Shown here in pieces: positions 18,814 to 27,254 of a DNA stretch of 64,000 bases. The DNA is taken from the NCBI GenBank assembly GCA_024401095.1, contig JAKSLR010000004.1, positions 1 through 64,000 on the forward strand, read 5' to 3'. The notes under the pieces were generated by a model that made no database searches, was not told the origin of the DNA, and saw only the letters and a program-made list of their open reading frames with translations. Position 1 is the stretch's first letter. Each line of letters starts with the position of its first letter. The DNA is from Bacteroidaceae bacterium. Lineage in GTDB: Bacteria > Bacteroidota > Bacteroidia > Bacteroidales > Bacteroidaceae. The position numbers and the translations under genes are program-made.

Positions 18814-19646
18814 TACTGATTGCTGACAGTGGCTCTACAAAGACCGATTGGACAGCGGTAGAGCATGGTGAGGTGGTTTGCCGCACCCAAACTAAGGGCA
18901 TGAACCCTTTCTTCCAGACAGAAGAAGAAATGACACAGGAACTGCAGCAGGTACTGCTCCCAAAGCTCCCTGCAGGCAACGTAGACAACGTATATTTCTA
19001 TGGCGCTGGCTGTACCCCAGAGAAATGCCCAGTGGTGGCAGAAACTCTGCGTAAAGCGCTGAATGTTACTGGATGCGCAGAAGTCTACTCTGATATGCTT
19101 GGCGCTGCCAGAGGTCTCTGCGGACATGAATATGGCATTGTATGCATCATGGGTACCGGCTCTAATTCCTGCCTCTATAACGGTGAGAAATTCATTGCCA
19201 ATGTCTCACCTCTGGGATTCATTCTAGGTGATGAAGGAAGTGGTGCCGTATTAGGCAAATTGCTGGTAGGCGACTTGCTCAAGAACCAGCTGGGTGAAGA
19301 GCTGAAAGAAAAATTCTTGAAGAAGTTTGAACTCACTCCTGCCGATATCATTGACCGTGTATACCGCAAGCCTTTCCCTAACCGTTTTCTGGCTTCGCTC
19401 TCTCCTTTCATTGCAGAGAACATTCAGAATCCAGGAATCCGAAGCTTAGTAAAAGGAAGTTTCCTGGCTTTCTTACGCAGAAACGTCATGCAGTATGAGA
19501 ATTATCAGATGCAGAAAGTGAACTTCATCGGCAGCATTGCCTATTATTATAAGGATATACTCACTGAGGCAGTTCAGGAGTGTGGCCTTCACATGGGTAA
19601 GATTATGAAGGCTCCTATGGAAGGATTAATAGAATACTATAAATAA
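18810..19646 (+). CDS. murK: BadF/BadG-type amino-sugar kinase, probable MurNAc/GlcNAc kinase
   Basis: A 278-aa ASKHA-fold cytoplasmic kinase. The phosphate-1 motif ADSGSTKTDW opens the protein, the phosphate-2 motif IMGTGSNSCLYNG lies near 110-120, and GDEGSGAVLG near 140. The family contains N-acetylglucosamine kinase and the MurNAc kinase MurK of Tannerella. Lying directly before murQ, and with no PTS transporter for MurNAc in the operon, it most likely makes MurNAc-6-phosphate, the MurQ substrate, perhaps with GlcNAc as a second substrate. The ATGA overlap with the upstream gene indicates translational coupling. Confidence 0.85.
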   Translation: MILIADSGSTKTDWTAVEHGEVVCRTQTKGMNPFFQTEEEMTQELQQVLLPKLPAGNVDNVYFYGAGCTPEKCPVVAETLRKALNVTGCAEVYSDMLGAARGLCGHEYGIVCIMGTGSNSCLYNGEKFIANVSPLGFILGDEGSGAVLGKLLVGDLLKNQLGEELKEKFLKKFELTPADIIDRVYRKPFPNRFLASLSPFIAENIQNPGIRSLVKGSFLAFLRRNVMQYENYQMQKVNFIGSIAYYYKDILTEAVQECGLHMGKIMKAPMEGLIEYYK

Positions 19647-19658
19647 AACCCAAAACCT

Positions 19659-20474
19659 ATGTTTACTAAGATTACAGAGCAAGCATCGCTCTACAATGAT
19701 TTGGAAAAGAAATCGGTATTGGAGCTCCTGCAGGACATCAATACCGAAGATCAGAAGGTGGCTATGGCTACTCAGAAAGCTATTCCACAGATTGAGAAAT
19801 TAGTAAGCCAGATTGTTCCTCGCATGAAAGAAGGTGGCCGTATCTTCTATATGGGTGCCGGTACTTCAGGACGTCTGGGTGTACTCGATGCCTCTGAAAT
19901 TCCTCCTACCTTCGGCATGCCACCTACCTATATTATTGGCCTTATAGCAGGTGGTGATACAGCACTGCGTAATCCTGTAGAAAATGCTGAAGATGACACA
20001 AAACGTGGATGGGAAGAGCTGCTGGAGCACGACATCTGTGAACTGGATACTGTCATCGGCATTGCAGCTTCGGGTACTACTCCATACGTCATCGGTGCAT
20101 TGCACGAGGCTCGTGCACACGGCTGTCTAACCGGTTGCATCACCTCTAACCCAGACACTCCTATGGCTGCAGAATGTGATGTACCTATTGAAATGATAGT
20201 GGGTCCTGAATATGTTACTGGTAGCTCACGCATGAAAAGCGGTACCGGTCAGAAAATGATCTTGAACATGATCAGTACATCTGTTATGATTCAGCTGGGA
20301 CGTGTAAAAGGTAACAAGATGGTAAACATGCAGCTTAGCAACCAGAAACTGGTAGACCGCGGAACACGTATGATTGTAGAAGAACTGGGCTTGTCATACG
20401 ACGTGGCTAAGGAAATGCTCCTAAAGTACGGCTCTGTAAAGAAGGCATGCGATGCCTATAAAGCTAACCTATAA
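19659..20474 (+). CDS. murQ: N-acetylmuramic acid 6-phosphate etherase
   Basis: Cleaves the lactyl ether of MurNAc-6-phosphate to GlcNAc-6-phosphate and D-lactate. The 271-aa protein has the SIS-domain signature MGAGTSGRLGVLDASEIPPTFG split over residues 67-88 and the family motif NAEDD near 108; GSSRMKSGTGQKM follows near 187-199. The C-terminal helical region (KKACDAYKANL) is present, though the protein is about 25 residues shorter than E. coli MurQ, mainly at the N-terminus. Kinase upstream and hydrolase downstream are within 13 nt, so the gene is central to the MurNAc salvage route. Confidence 0.95.
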   Translation: MFTKITEQASLYNDLEKKSVLELLQDINTEDQKVAMATQKAIPQIEKLVSQIVPRMKEGGRIFYMGAGTSGRLGVLDASEIPPTFGMPPTYIIGLIAGGDTALRNPVENAEDDTKRGWEELLEHDICELDTVIGIAASGTTPYVIGALHEARAHGCLTGCITSNPDTPMAAECDVPIEMIVGPEYVTGSSRMKSGTGQKMILNMISTSVMIQLGRVKGNKMVNMQLSNQKLVDRGTRMIVEELGLSYDVAKEMLLKYGSVKKACDAYKANL

Positions 20475-20484
20475 ACCGAATACC

Positions 20485-22371
20485 ATGAAGAAAATTGTTC
20501 TTTTCAGTATGATGCTGGCAGTTTTGCCAAACGTGTTTGCACAGCATCTGGAGCGAGTGGCTCCTGAACAGGTAGGCCTGGACTCCAAACATCTGCTCTA
20601 TGCAGATGAAGCCATCAATGAAGAAATTGCCTCCAAGAATATTCCTGGTGCCGTACTGGCTGTAGTACGCCACGGAAAGCTGGCTTACCTAAAAGCATAT
20701 GGCAACAGACAAGTGTATCCTACTACTGTTCCTATGACTACCAACACCATCTTTGATATGGCTTCATGCAGTAAGCCTGTAGGTGCAGGAATCTCTGCCA
20801 TGATCCTGGCCGAAAGAGGCAAAATTCGTCTGAAGGATGCAGTAAGTCGCTACATACCAGGCTTCGAAAACTGGAAACCTGCCGATGGTGGTGAGGAAAC
20901 TACTATACGCATAGAAGACCTTCTCACTCACACAAGTGGTCTTCCACCTTATGCCCCAGCTGCAACTTTGGTTAAGCAGTATGGCTCTCCTAACCCTGAT
21001 GGACTCATCGAATACATCTGTCATGTGAAGCGTGACTTTGAGCCTAAGACCGACTTCCAGTACAGCTGTCTGAACTTCATCACCTTACAGCGCATTGTAG
21101 AGAAGGTAAGCGGACAGAGTTTACGTGATTTTGCGCGTGAGAACATCTATGACCCACTGGGCATGGATTATACCGATTATCTGCCTTGTGCTCCCGATGC
21201 CAAGGGTATCTGGCAGAATACTGTAGAACCAAACTGGGCCAAACTCATGCCTGCTGGTCAGGACTGGAAATCGCTGGTAGCTCCTACTACGAAGGAAACC
21301 GATGGTAGCGTTGTTCGTCTAGGTACTGTACACGATCCATTGGCAAGAGACCTGAACGGAGGTGTCAGTGGTAATGCAGGTGTGTTCAGTTGTGCGGAAG
21401 ACTTAGCAGTTCTGGCTGCCTGCATTCTGAATGGCGGAGAGTGGAACGGTAAGCGCATCATGAGTAAGCTGACAGTGGAAGCCATGGGACGTGTTCCTAG
21501 AGCTGTTGCTACATTAGGTCGTACCTATGCGTGGGATATGTTTACTGACTATGCTTCAAACAATGGTGACCTGTTCTCTCCTGTTACCTATGGTCATACA
21601 GGTTTCACAGGAACCAGCTTCATTATTGATCCTGTAAACGATACTTCTGTCATTCTGCTGATCAATGCTGTACACCCTGAAGAAGGGCACAGTGTGGTAC
21701 GTCTGCGTTCTGTAGTAGCAAATGCAGTTGCTGCTAGCATTGTAAGCAATGAGGCCCTCTGGCAGGATGAGACTCACAATGCTCACTGGTGGAAGCGATT
21801 CAATGAGTTTATGGACGAAGCTCCCATTACCAGCAACGACATTGTAATGTTAGGAAACAGCCTCACTGAAGGTGGTGGCGACTGGAGCGGACTGGGCTGG
21901 AAGAATGTACGTAATCGTGGTATCATCGGTGATGTAATCGAAGGTCTGGACAACCGTCTGCATCAGATTCTCCCTGGTAAACCAAAGAAGCTCTTCATTA
22001 TGTCGGGTACCAATGACGTATCACATGACCTGAGCACAGACAGCATCGTCAAGCTTACCGACAAACTTATCACTAGAATACAAAAGGAAAGTCCAACCAC
22101 CAAGGTTTACCTACAGAGCCTTCTCCCTATCAACGAGAGTTTCGGCCGTTACAAGCGTCTTACTGGTAAGACTGACCAGTTCCCAGAAATCAACGCAGAG
22201 TTAGAGAAGCTGGCAAAAGCCAAGGGTATTCAGTTTATCAACCTCTTCCCTCTTTTCTGTGAAAAAGGAACCAATAACCTGCGTAAAGATCTAACCAGCG
22301 AAGGGCTTCACATCAATCAGGAAGGATACAAGATCTGGTGCAAAGAACTGAAAAGAGTAGTAAAGAACTAA
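20485..22371 (+). CDS. Secreted beta-lactamase-fold serine hydrolase fused to an SGNH/GDSL esterase
   Basis: The start at 20485 opens a signal peptide (cut after NVFAQ); an earlier in-frame ATG at 20452 would overlap murQ and spoil it. The N-terminal 420 residues form a class C beta-lactamase/DD-peptidase domain with the SxxK motif in MASCSKPV, a YSC element in place of the usual YxN, and GHTGFTG near residue 370. Residues about 455-628 form an SGNH hydrolase with GNSLTEGG (block I), SGTND (block III) and EGLH as the terminal catalytic block. Two hydrolases on one chain in a MurNAc operon suggest paired trimming of cell-wall fragments, for example stem-peptide cleavage and removal of O-acyl groups. 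The substrates are not known. Confidence 0.82.
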   Translation: MKKIVLFSMMLAVLPNVFAQHLERVAPEQVGLDSKHLLYADEAINEEIASKNIPGAVLAVVRHGKLAYLKAYGNRQVYPTTVPMTTNTIFDMASCSKPVGAGISAMILAERGKIRLKDAVSRYIPGFENWKPADGGEETTIRIEDLLTHTSGLPPYAPAATLVKQYGSPNPDGLIEYICHVKRDFEPKTDFQYSCLNFITLQRIVEKVSGQSLRDFARENIYDPLGMDYTDYLPCAPDAKGIWQNTVEPNWAKLMPAGQDWKSLVAPTTKETDGSVVRLGTVHDPLARDLNGGVSGNAGVFSCAEDLAVLAACILNGGEWNGKRIMSKLTVEAMGRVPRAVATLGRTYAWDMFTDYASNNGDLFSPVTYGHTGFTGTSFIIDPVNDTSVILLINAVHPEEGHSVVRLRSVVANAVAASIVSNEALWQDETHNAHWWKRFNEFMDEAPITSNDIVMLGNSLTEGGGDWSGLGWKNVRNRGIIGDVIEGLDNRLHQILPGKPKKLFIMSGTNDVSHDLSTDSIVKLTDKLITRIQKESPTTKVYLQSLLPINESFGRYKRLTGKTDQFPEINAELEKLAKAKGIQFINLFPLFCEKGTNNLRKDLTSEGLHINQEGYKIWCKELKRVVKN

Positions 22372-22416
22372 AAATCTGTATTTTCACCAAGACTTGGTTA
22401 AATAAATATTTTATCT

Positions 22417-24732
22417 ATGAAAAAAACAACAATGATGGGGATGGCTCTGGGATCAATTGCCCTGAGTGCATGCGCCCCTACAGAAAAGGCCGTACAAATG
22501 TACGGAGACCAGCCTATGGAAGACGTTATAGCAAAAATGACACTAGACCAGAAAGCCAATATGGTTCTTGGTACTGCCCGTGGTCTAGAGTTCCCACCTG
22601 ATGCCGCTCCAGGTATGCCAAAGCGTACCGTGGATTTTGCAGAAATGATGAAACAACGTCAGGAAGCTGAGAAAAATGGCGAGGAGCAGGAAGATGTAGC
22701 TACACTCATCTTCGGTTCAGGAAGAGTACCTGGTGACGCTGCAGAAGGTTACGGAATAGATTCTCTGGGTATTCCATCCATTGCTTATGCTGATGGCCCT
22801 GCAGGCCTCCGTATCAACCCAACCCGTCCTAATGACGAGAACACTTACTACTGTACAGCATTCCCTACAGGTACCATTCTGGCTGCAAGCTGGGATCCTG
22901 AGGCTGTAGAAACAGTAACCAAGGCTATGGGTAACGAGGTACTAGAGTACGGTGTGGATGTGTTGCTGGCTCCTGCCATGAACATTCACAGAAACCCTTT
23001 ATGTGGTCGTAACTTTGAGTATTATTCAGAAGATCCAATCCTGGCAGGTAAGATTGCTACTGCATATGTAAAGGGTGTGCAGAGCAATGGCGTAGGTGTA
23101 TCTGTTAAGCACTTTGCAATTAACAACCAAGAGACCATGCGTAATGGTATTGATGAGAAAATAAGCGAGCGTGCAGCACGCGAAATTTATCTCAAAGGCT
23201 TTGAGATGGTGGTAAAGGATAGTCAGCCTTGGACCATCATGTCATCTTACAACAAGATTAACGGTGTACTTGCTTCTGAGAACAAGTGGTTGCTTACCGA
23301 TGTACTTCGCGGAGAATGGGGATTCGACGGAATTGTAATGACCGACTGGTGGGCAGAGGAAAATGGTGCTCGTCAGCAAGCTGCAGGAAATGACCTGCTG
23401 ATGCCTGGTACAAAACATCAGTATGAGGAAATCATTGCAGGTGTCAAGGACGGTACTCTCGCAGAAGAGGATCTGGACAGAAACATTGCAAATATCTTGA
23501 ACCTTATCCAGAAAACTCCAACATTCAAGGGCTACAAATATTCCAACAAGCCAGACCTGAAGGCACATGCTCAAGTAGTTCGCGAACAAGGTTCCTGCGG
23601 TACCGTGCTGCTAGAAAACAAAGACAATGTTCTTCCATTGGCAGCAGGTGTAAAGATTGCAGCCTTTGGTAATGCCTCATACGATACCTATGTAGGTGGA
23701 ACAGGTTCAGGAAATGTAAACCGTGCCTATAAGGTTAACGTGAACGAAGGTTTGAAGAATGCAGGTTTCACTTTGGCCGAAGGACTGGAGAAGGCTTACA
23801 CAACTTACATTGATGGTGAAAAGGCAAAGCAAGCTGGCGAAAATTTCTGGGCAGTACCAGAAGTGGCTGACATGCAACTCAATTCCGCTCAAATCACTAC
23901 AGCAGTAGCAGAGGCAGATGTTGTACTTTATACTATCAGTCGTCAAGCTGGTGAAGGTGCAGACCGTAAGCTGGCTAAGGGTGACTACTACTTGACAGAC
24001 ACCGAAGTTGCTAACCTCAAGGGGGTAGCTGATGCTACTCACCAAGCAGGCAAAAAGCTAGTAGTATTGCTGAACATGGGTTCTATCATTGAACTGACTG
24101 ATCAGATTGCTGATATTGATGCACTGGTACATGTATTCATGCCAGGACAAGAAGCTGGTAATTCCATTGCTGATGTTCTTTCTGGCAAGGTCAATCCTTC
24201 TGGTAAGTTGCCTATGACCTGGGCAAAGCGCTATGAAGATTACTCATCAGCAAAGAATTTCCCACTATCAGCAGGTGAAGACCGTGTAGTAAAGTATGAA
24301 GAAGACATCTACGTAGGTTACCGCAGTTTCGACAAAGATGGCACAGAACCACTTTATCCATTCGGTTACGGAAAAAGTTACACTACCTTTGAATATGCTA
24401 ATCTGATTGTAAAGGCAGAAGGTGAAACCATTTCCGCAACAGTAGATGTAAAAAATACTGGCAAGGCTGCCGGACGTGAGATTGTCCAGCTTTATGTATC
24501 TGCTCCAAAGGGAAGTCTGGAAAAACCAGTCAAAGAATTGAAATCTTTTGCCAAGACAAATCTGATTCAACCAGGTGAAACTGCAACAGTCACCATGACT
24601 ATCAATAAGTCAGATCTGGCATCATTTGACGAAGCTAAGCACCAGTGGGTAATAGATCCAGGAACCTATAAATTCCAAGCTGCAGCAAGCGCAGCGGATT
24701 TAAAGGAAAGCGCTGATTTGAATGTAAAATAA
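22417..24732 (+). CDS. GH3 family beta-glycosidase, lipoprotein
   Basis: A 771-aa GH3 enzyme with (alpha/beta)8, alpha/beta sandwich and C-terminal FN3-like domains (last about 70 residues, KELKSFAKTNLIQPGETATV). The nucleophile aspartate is in VMTDWWA and the substrate-binding KHFAINNQE near residue 230 is of the beta-glucosidase type; the KHFPGxG motif of NagZ is absent. A lipobox (LSAC) makes it periplasmic or outer-membrane anchored. It lies 45 nt after the serine hydrolase with no promoter visible between, so it is probably the last gene of the operon. Its substrate may be a beta-glucan rather than muropeptide. The terminator at 24746 follows directly. Confidence 0.87.
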   Translation: MKKTTMMGMALGSIALSACAPTEKAVQMYGDQPMEDVIAKMTLDQKANMVLGTARGLEFPPDAAPGMPKRTVDFAEMMKQRQEAEKNGEEQEDVATLIFGSGRVPGDAAEGYGIDSLGIPSIAYADGPAGLRINPTRPNDENTYYCTAFPTGTILAASWDPEAVETVTKAMGNEVLEYGVDVLLAPAMNIHRNPLCGRNFEYYSEDPILAGKIATAYVKGVQSNGVGVSVKHFAINNQETMRNGIDEKISERAAREIYLKGFEMVVKDSQPWTIMSSYNKINGVLASENKWLLTDVLRGEWGFDGIVMTDWWAEENGARQQAAGNDLLMPGTKHQYEEIIAGVKDGTLAEEDLDRNIANILNLIQKTPTFKGYKYSNKPDLKAHAQVVREQGSCGTVLLENKDNVLPLAAGVKIAAFGNASYDTYVGGTGSGNVNRAYKVNVNEGLKNAGFTLAEGLEKAYTTYIDGEKAKQAGENFWAVPEVADMQLNSAQITTAVAEADVVLYTISRQAGEGADRKLAKGDYYLTDTEVANLKGVADATHQAGKKLVVLLNMGSIIELTDQIADIDALVHVFMPGQEAGNSIADVLSGKVNPSGKLPMTWAKRYEDYSSAKNFPLSAGEDRVVKYEEDIYVGYRSFDKDGTEPLYPFGYGKSYTTFEYANLIVKAEGETISATVDVKNTGKAAGREIVQLYVSAPKGSLEKPVKELKSFAKTNLIQPGETATVTMTINKSDLASFDEAKHQWVIDPGTYKFQAAASAADLKESADLNVK

Positions 24733-24745
24733 CAAGTGAATAAAA

Positions 24746-24774
24746 GGTATGGAGCAAGTCTCCATACCCTTTTT
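24746..24774 (+). terminator. Terminator closing the MurNAc operon, bidirectional
   Basis: GGTATGGAG (24746-24754) pairs perfectly with CTCCATACC (24760-24768) around CAAGT and is followed by CTTTTT. On the minus strand the same stem is followed by TTTTA, so it also ends the small gene at 24773-24868. Confidence 0.9.
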
Positions 24775-24868
24775 AATCTCTCTCCCACTCATAATCCACA
24801 CCTTCCCAAGTAATTTCTTCATCGGAATCAACGATGTTTTTCCACACAATGTAATCTTCCATTTCCAT
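24773..24868 (-). CDS. Putative 31-residue acidic, tryptophan-containing small protein
   Basis: An open frame of 31 codons beginning MEMEDYIVWKNIV and ending in VDYEWERD, stop TAA. About a third of the residues are Asp or Glu, and there are three Trp, no Cys and no membrane segment. Support for a real gene: a -7 element TATTTTTG at 24920-24913; an A/T-rich leader typical of the phylum; and a stop codon at the base of a terminator hairpin that works in this direction. I recognise no family and propose no function. It could equally be the structured end of an untranslated RNA. It is divergent from the GH92 gene. Confidence 0.5.
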   Translation of the reverse strand: MEMEDYIVWKNIVDSDEEITWEGVDYEWERD

Positions 24869-24912
24869 ATTTTATAATTTTAAAGGATTAGTATTGAATG
24901 AATTTCTGGGTG

Positions 24913-24920
24913 CAAAAATA
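24913..24920 (-). promoter_or_regulatory. -7 element upstream of the 31-codon gene
   Basis: On the minus strand TATTTTTG fits TAnnTTTG and lies 44 nt before the small gene's start. CAAA/CAA blocks upstream give spacers of 14 or 24 nt, neither ideal, so the -33 element is uncertain. I see no clear promoter for the GH92 gene on the plus strand of the same gap. Confidence 0.4.
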
Positions 24921-24972
24921 AAATACAGGTTTGCCAAACTATGACAATCTGCAAAAAAAAGAAAACTAACGC

Positions 24973-27195
24973 ATGAAAAAAAAAATACTCACTTCGTTAC
25001 TAGTGCTACTGACTTTCATACCCGTGAAAGGACAGGGTTACATGCGCTATGTGGATACACGTGTAGGAACGGCTGCTAGTCAGACTAAAACGGCAGGAAA
25101 ATTTGGAAAGGGTTCTGAGGAATACGCGCACACACTTCCTGCAGTTCTAGAACCTCACGGCATGACATTCTGGACTCCTCAAACAGCCGAGGCAACAGAG
25201 AAGAAAGGCGTCTGCCCTTACTTATACAAACACGACAAGATAAAGGGATTCCGCAGTTCACACTGGATTGTTGGTGGTGCCACTCAAGATTACGGTTCCT
25301 TTACACTCTTCCCATCAAACTCACCTCAGAGCTTTGATTCATACTTTTCACACGATACAGAGATTGCAACTCCTGCTTATTATTCTGTTCGCCTAAATGA
25401 TTCTGGTATTCAAACAGAAATGACAGGAAAAAGTCATAGTGCCATCTTTCGATTTACCTTTCCAAATCCTTCTGCTGCTTATCTAATACTGACCGTAAAC
25501 AGCGATGAGAATGAAGGAGAACTGGGTGTGAACCTTCAGCAGAACAGTCTATGGGCAAAGAATCCTGTACATCGCATCTATCAGGGAAAAGGGTTACCTA
25601 CTGGCTTCTGTGGATGGTTTTACGTTCAACTTCAAGACGGAGAGCTGGAAGATTACGGCAAGCTAAATGATCAATTACTTTGGGTAAAGTTAAAACCTTC
25701 TGGAAATAAGGTGGTACTGAAAGCTGGAACTTCATTCACCTCACTTCAGAATGCAGAACAGAACTTACAGACAGAAATTCCCCACTTCCTGTTTGAGAAG
25801 ACTCGTCAAGAACTGACAAAACTATGGGAAAAACATCTCTCAATCGTTCAAGTAACCAGCAATGATACAGAAGAACTGGGCAAATTCTATGGATCACTAT
25901 ACAGAGCATCATTCCTACCACATGCGATAAACGACAGTAACGGAGACTACCCTCGTTTTGCCAACGGTACAATAGTAGAAAATTCCCAAGGCAGGCCATA
26001 TTATGACGACTTCTCCATGTGGGATACCTACAGAGCACTCCACCCGCTACTCACTCTCCTATGGCCTTCAATGGACGGTGATATGATGCAGAGCTTGGTA
26101 ACTAAATATGAACAAGGAGGATGGCTACCTATTTTTCCATGTTGGGGAAGCTATACCGCTGCCATGATAGGTGATCACTGTACCACAGCAATAGCAGATG
26201 CTTATGTAAAAGGAATTCATAATTTTGACATCAAAACTGCTTACGAAGCCATGCGCAAAAATGCATTTGAGAATCCTGTTACCTATGAGGAATACACCAA
26301 TGGAATGGGAAGAAGAGCATTGAAGTCATACTTGAAACATGGTTACATTCCATTGGAAGATTCCGTAAAGGAAGCCTACCACAAGCAAGAGCAAGTTTCG
26401 CGTACATTGGAATATGCTTTCGACGACTTTACGTTGGCACAAGTTGCCAAGAAACTCTTGAGCACTTCACTTAATGGTTTAGATAAAAAACAGCTTAGAA
26501 ATGATTATAAAGAACTTATGAGACGAAGTAAGAACTGGAAGAATGTACTAGACCCTACTAGTGGATGGGTAAATGGTCGTCATGCTGACGGTTCTTTCCT
26601 ACGTCCTGCAGACAGTCCTTATTCCTTTGCTAAGTTTATTACCGAAGGTACACCTTGCCACTATTCCTGGTATGTTCCTCAAGATATTCCAAACTTAATT
26701 AAAGCCATGGGTGGAAAGAAAAACTTTGAATCCAAATTAGACGAAATGTTCAATGACGGACTCTATTGGCACGGGAATGAGCCATGTCATCAAATTGCAT
26801 ATCTCTATAATTTTATCGGCAAGCCAGAGAAAACCCAGCGTGCCGTACGACACATCTTATCCACAGAATATATGAATATGCCTGGGGGGCTTTCCGGCAA
26901 TGACGATGCAGGCCAAATGAGTGCTTGGTACATTTTCTCTGCCCTAGGATTCTACCCCGTATGCCCTGGTGTTGCTTCTTACAGTTTAGGATCACCTATC
27001 TTCCCTAAAGTCGTTATCCAATTAGAAAACGGCAAATCCCTTACTATTGAGGCTGAAAATTCTTCACCAGAAAACTTATACGCAAAACGCATAACTTTTA
27101 ACGGAAAGAAACTTAAAGACTTTTCCATCACCCATGAAGCTCTCCAGAATGGAGGACTCCTCAAATTTCAAATGACAAGCTCTACACAAAAATAA
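24973..27195 (+). CDS. GH92 family exo-acting alpha-mannosidase
   Basis: Calcium-dependent exo-alpha-mannosidase family enzyme of 740 aa with a type I signal peptide (about 1-20, ending VKGQ). It starts the mature part with the GH92 pattern YVDTRVGT, has the HWIVGGATQDYGSF region near residue 95, and the late signature GNDDAGQMSAWYIFSALGFYP near 640-660 with the catalytic-type acidic residues. GH92 enzymes act on N-glycan or yeast mannan mannose. The gene stands alone, with no SusC/D beside it; the next gene has its own -7 element. No terminator is visible in the 59-nt gap after it. Confidence 0.92.
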   Translation: MKKKILTSLLVLLTFIPVKGQGYMRYVDTRVGTAASQTKTAGKFGKGSEEYAHTLPAVLEPHGMTFWTPQTAEATEKKGVCPYLYKHDKIKGFRSSHWIVGGATQDYGSFTLFPSNSPQSFDSYFSHDTEIATPAYYSVRLNDSGIQTEMTGKSHSAIFRFTFPNPSAAYLILTVNSDENEGELGVNLQQNSLWAKNPVHRIYQGKGLPTGFCGWFYVQLQDGELEDYGKLNDQLLWVKLKPSGNKVVLKAGTSFTSLQNAEQNLQTEIPHFLFEKTRQELTKLWEKHLSIVQVTSNDTEELGKFYGSLYRASFLPHAINDSNGDYPRFANGTIVENSQGRPYYDDFSMWDTYRALHPLLTLLWPSMDGDMMQSLVTKYEQGGWLPIFPCWGSYTAAMIGDHCTTAIADAYVKGIHNFDIKTAYEAMRKNAFENPVTYEEYTNGMGRRALKSYLKHGYIPLEDSVKEAYHKQEQVSRTLEYAFDDFTLAQVAKKLLSTSLNGLDKKQLRNDYKELMRRSKNWKNVLDPTSGWVNGRHADGSFLRPADSPYSFAKFITEGTPCHYSWYVPQDIPNLIKAMGGKKNFESKLDEMFNDGLYWHGNEPCHQIAYLYNFIGKPEKTQRAVRHILSTEYMNMPGGLSGNDDAGQMSAWYIFSALGFYPVCPGVASYSLGSPIFPKVVIQLENGKSLTIEAENSSPENLYAKRITFNGKKLKDFSITHEALQNGGLLKFQMTSSTQK

Positions 27196-27238
27196 TCTTT
27201 TTATTTTACATTATTATGCTGTTTTGTAAATAATTCCG

Positions 27239-27246
27239 TATCTTTG
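27239..27246 (+). promoter_or_regulatory. -7 element directly before the LtaS-like gene
   Basis: TATCTTTG fits the -7 consensus. It ends only 8 nt before the ATG at 27255, which would leave a leader of a few bases. A TTTG lies upstream, but with a 12-nt spacer instead of about 20. Confidence 0.45.
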
Positions 27247-27254
27247 CAAACAGT

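Noticed and set aside
22417..24732. GH3 protein as NagZ
   Set aside because: The KHFPGxG loop and His-Asp pair of NagZ are absent and the domain layout is that of beta-glucosidases.
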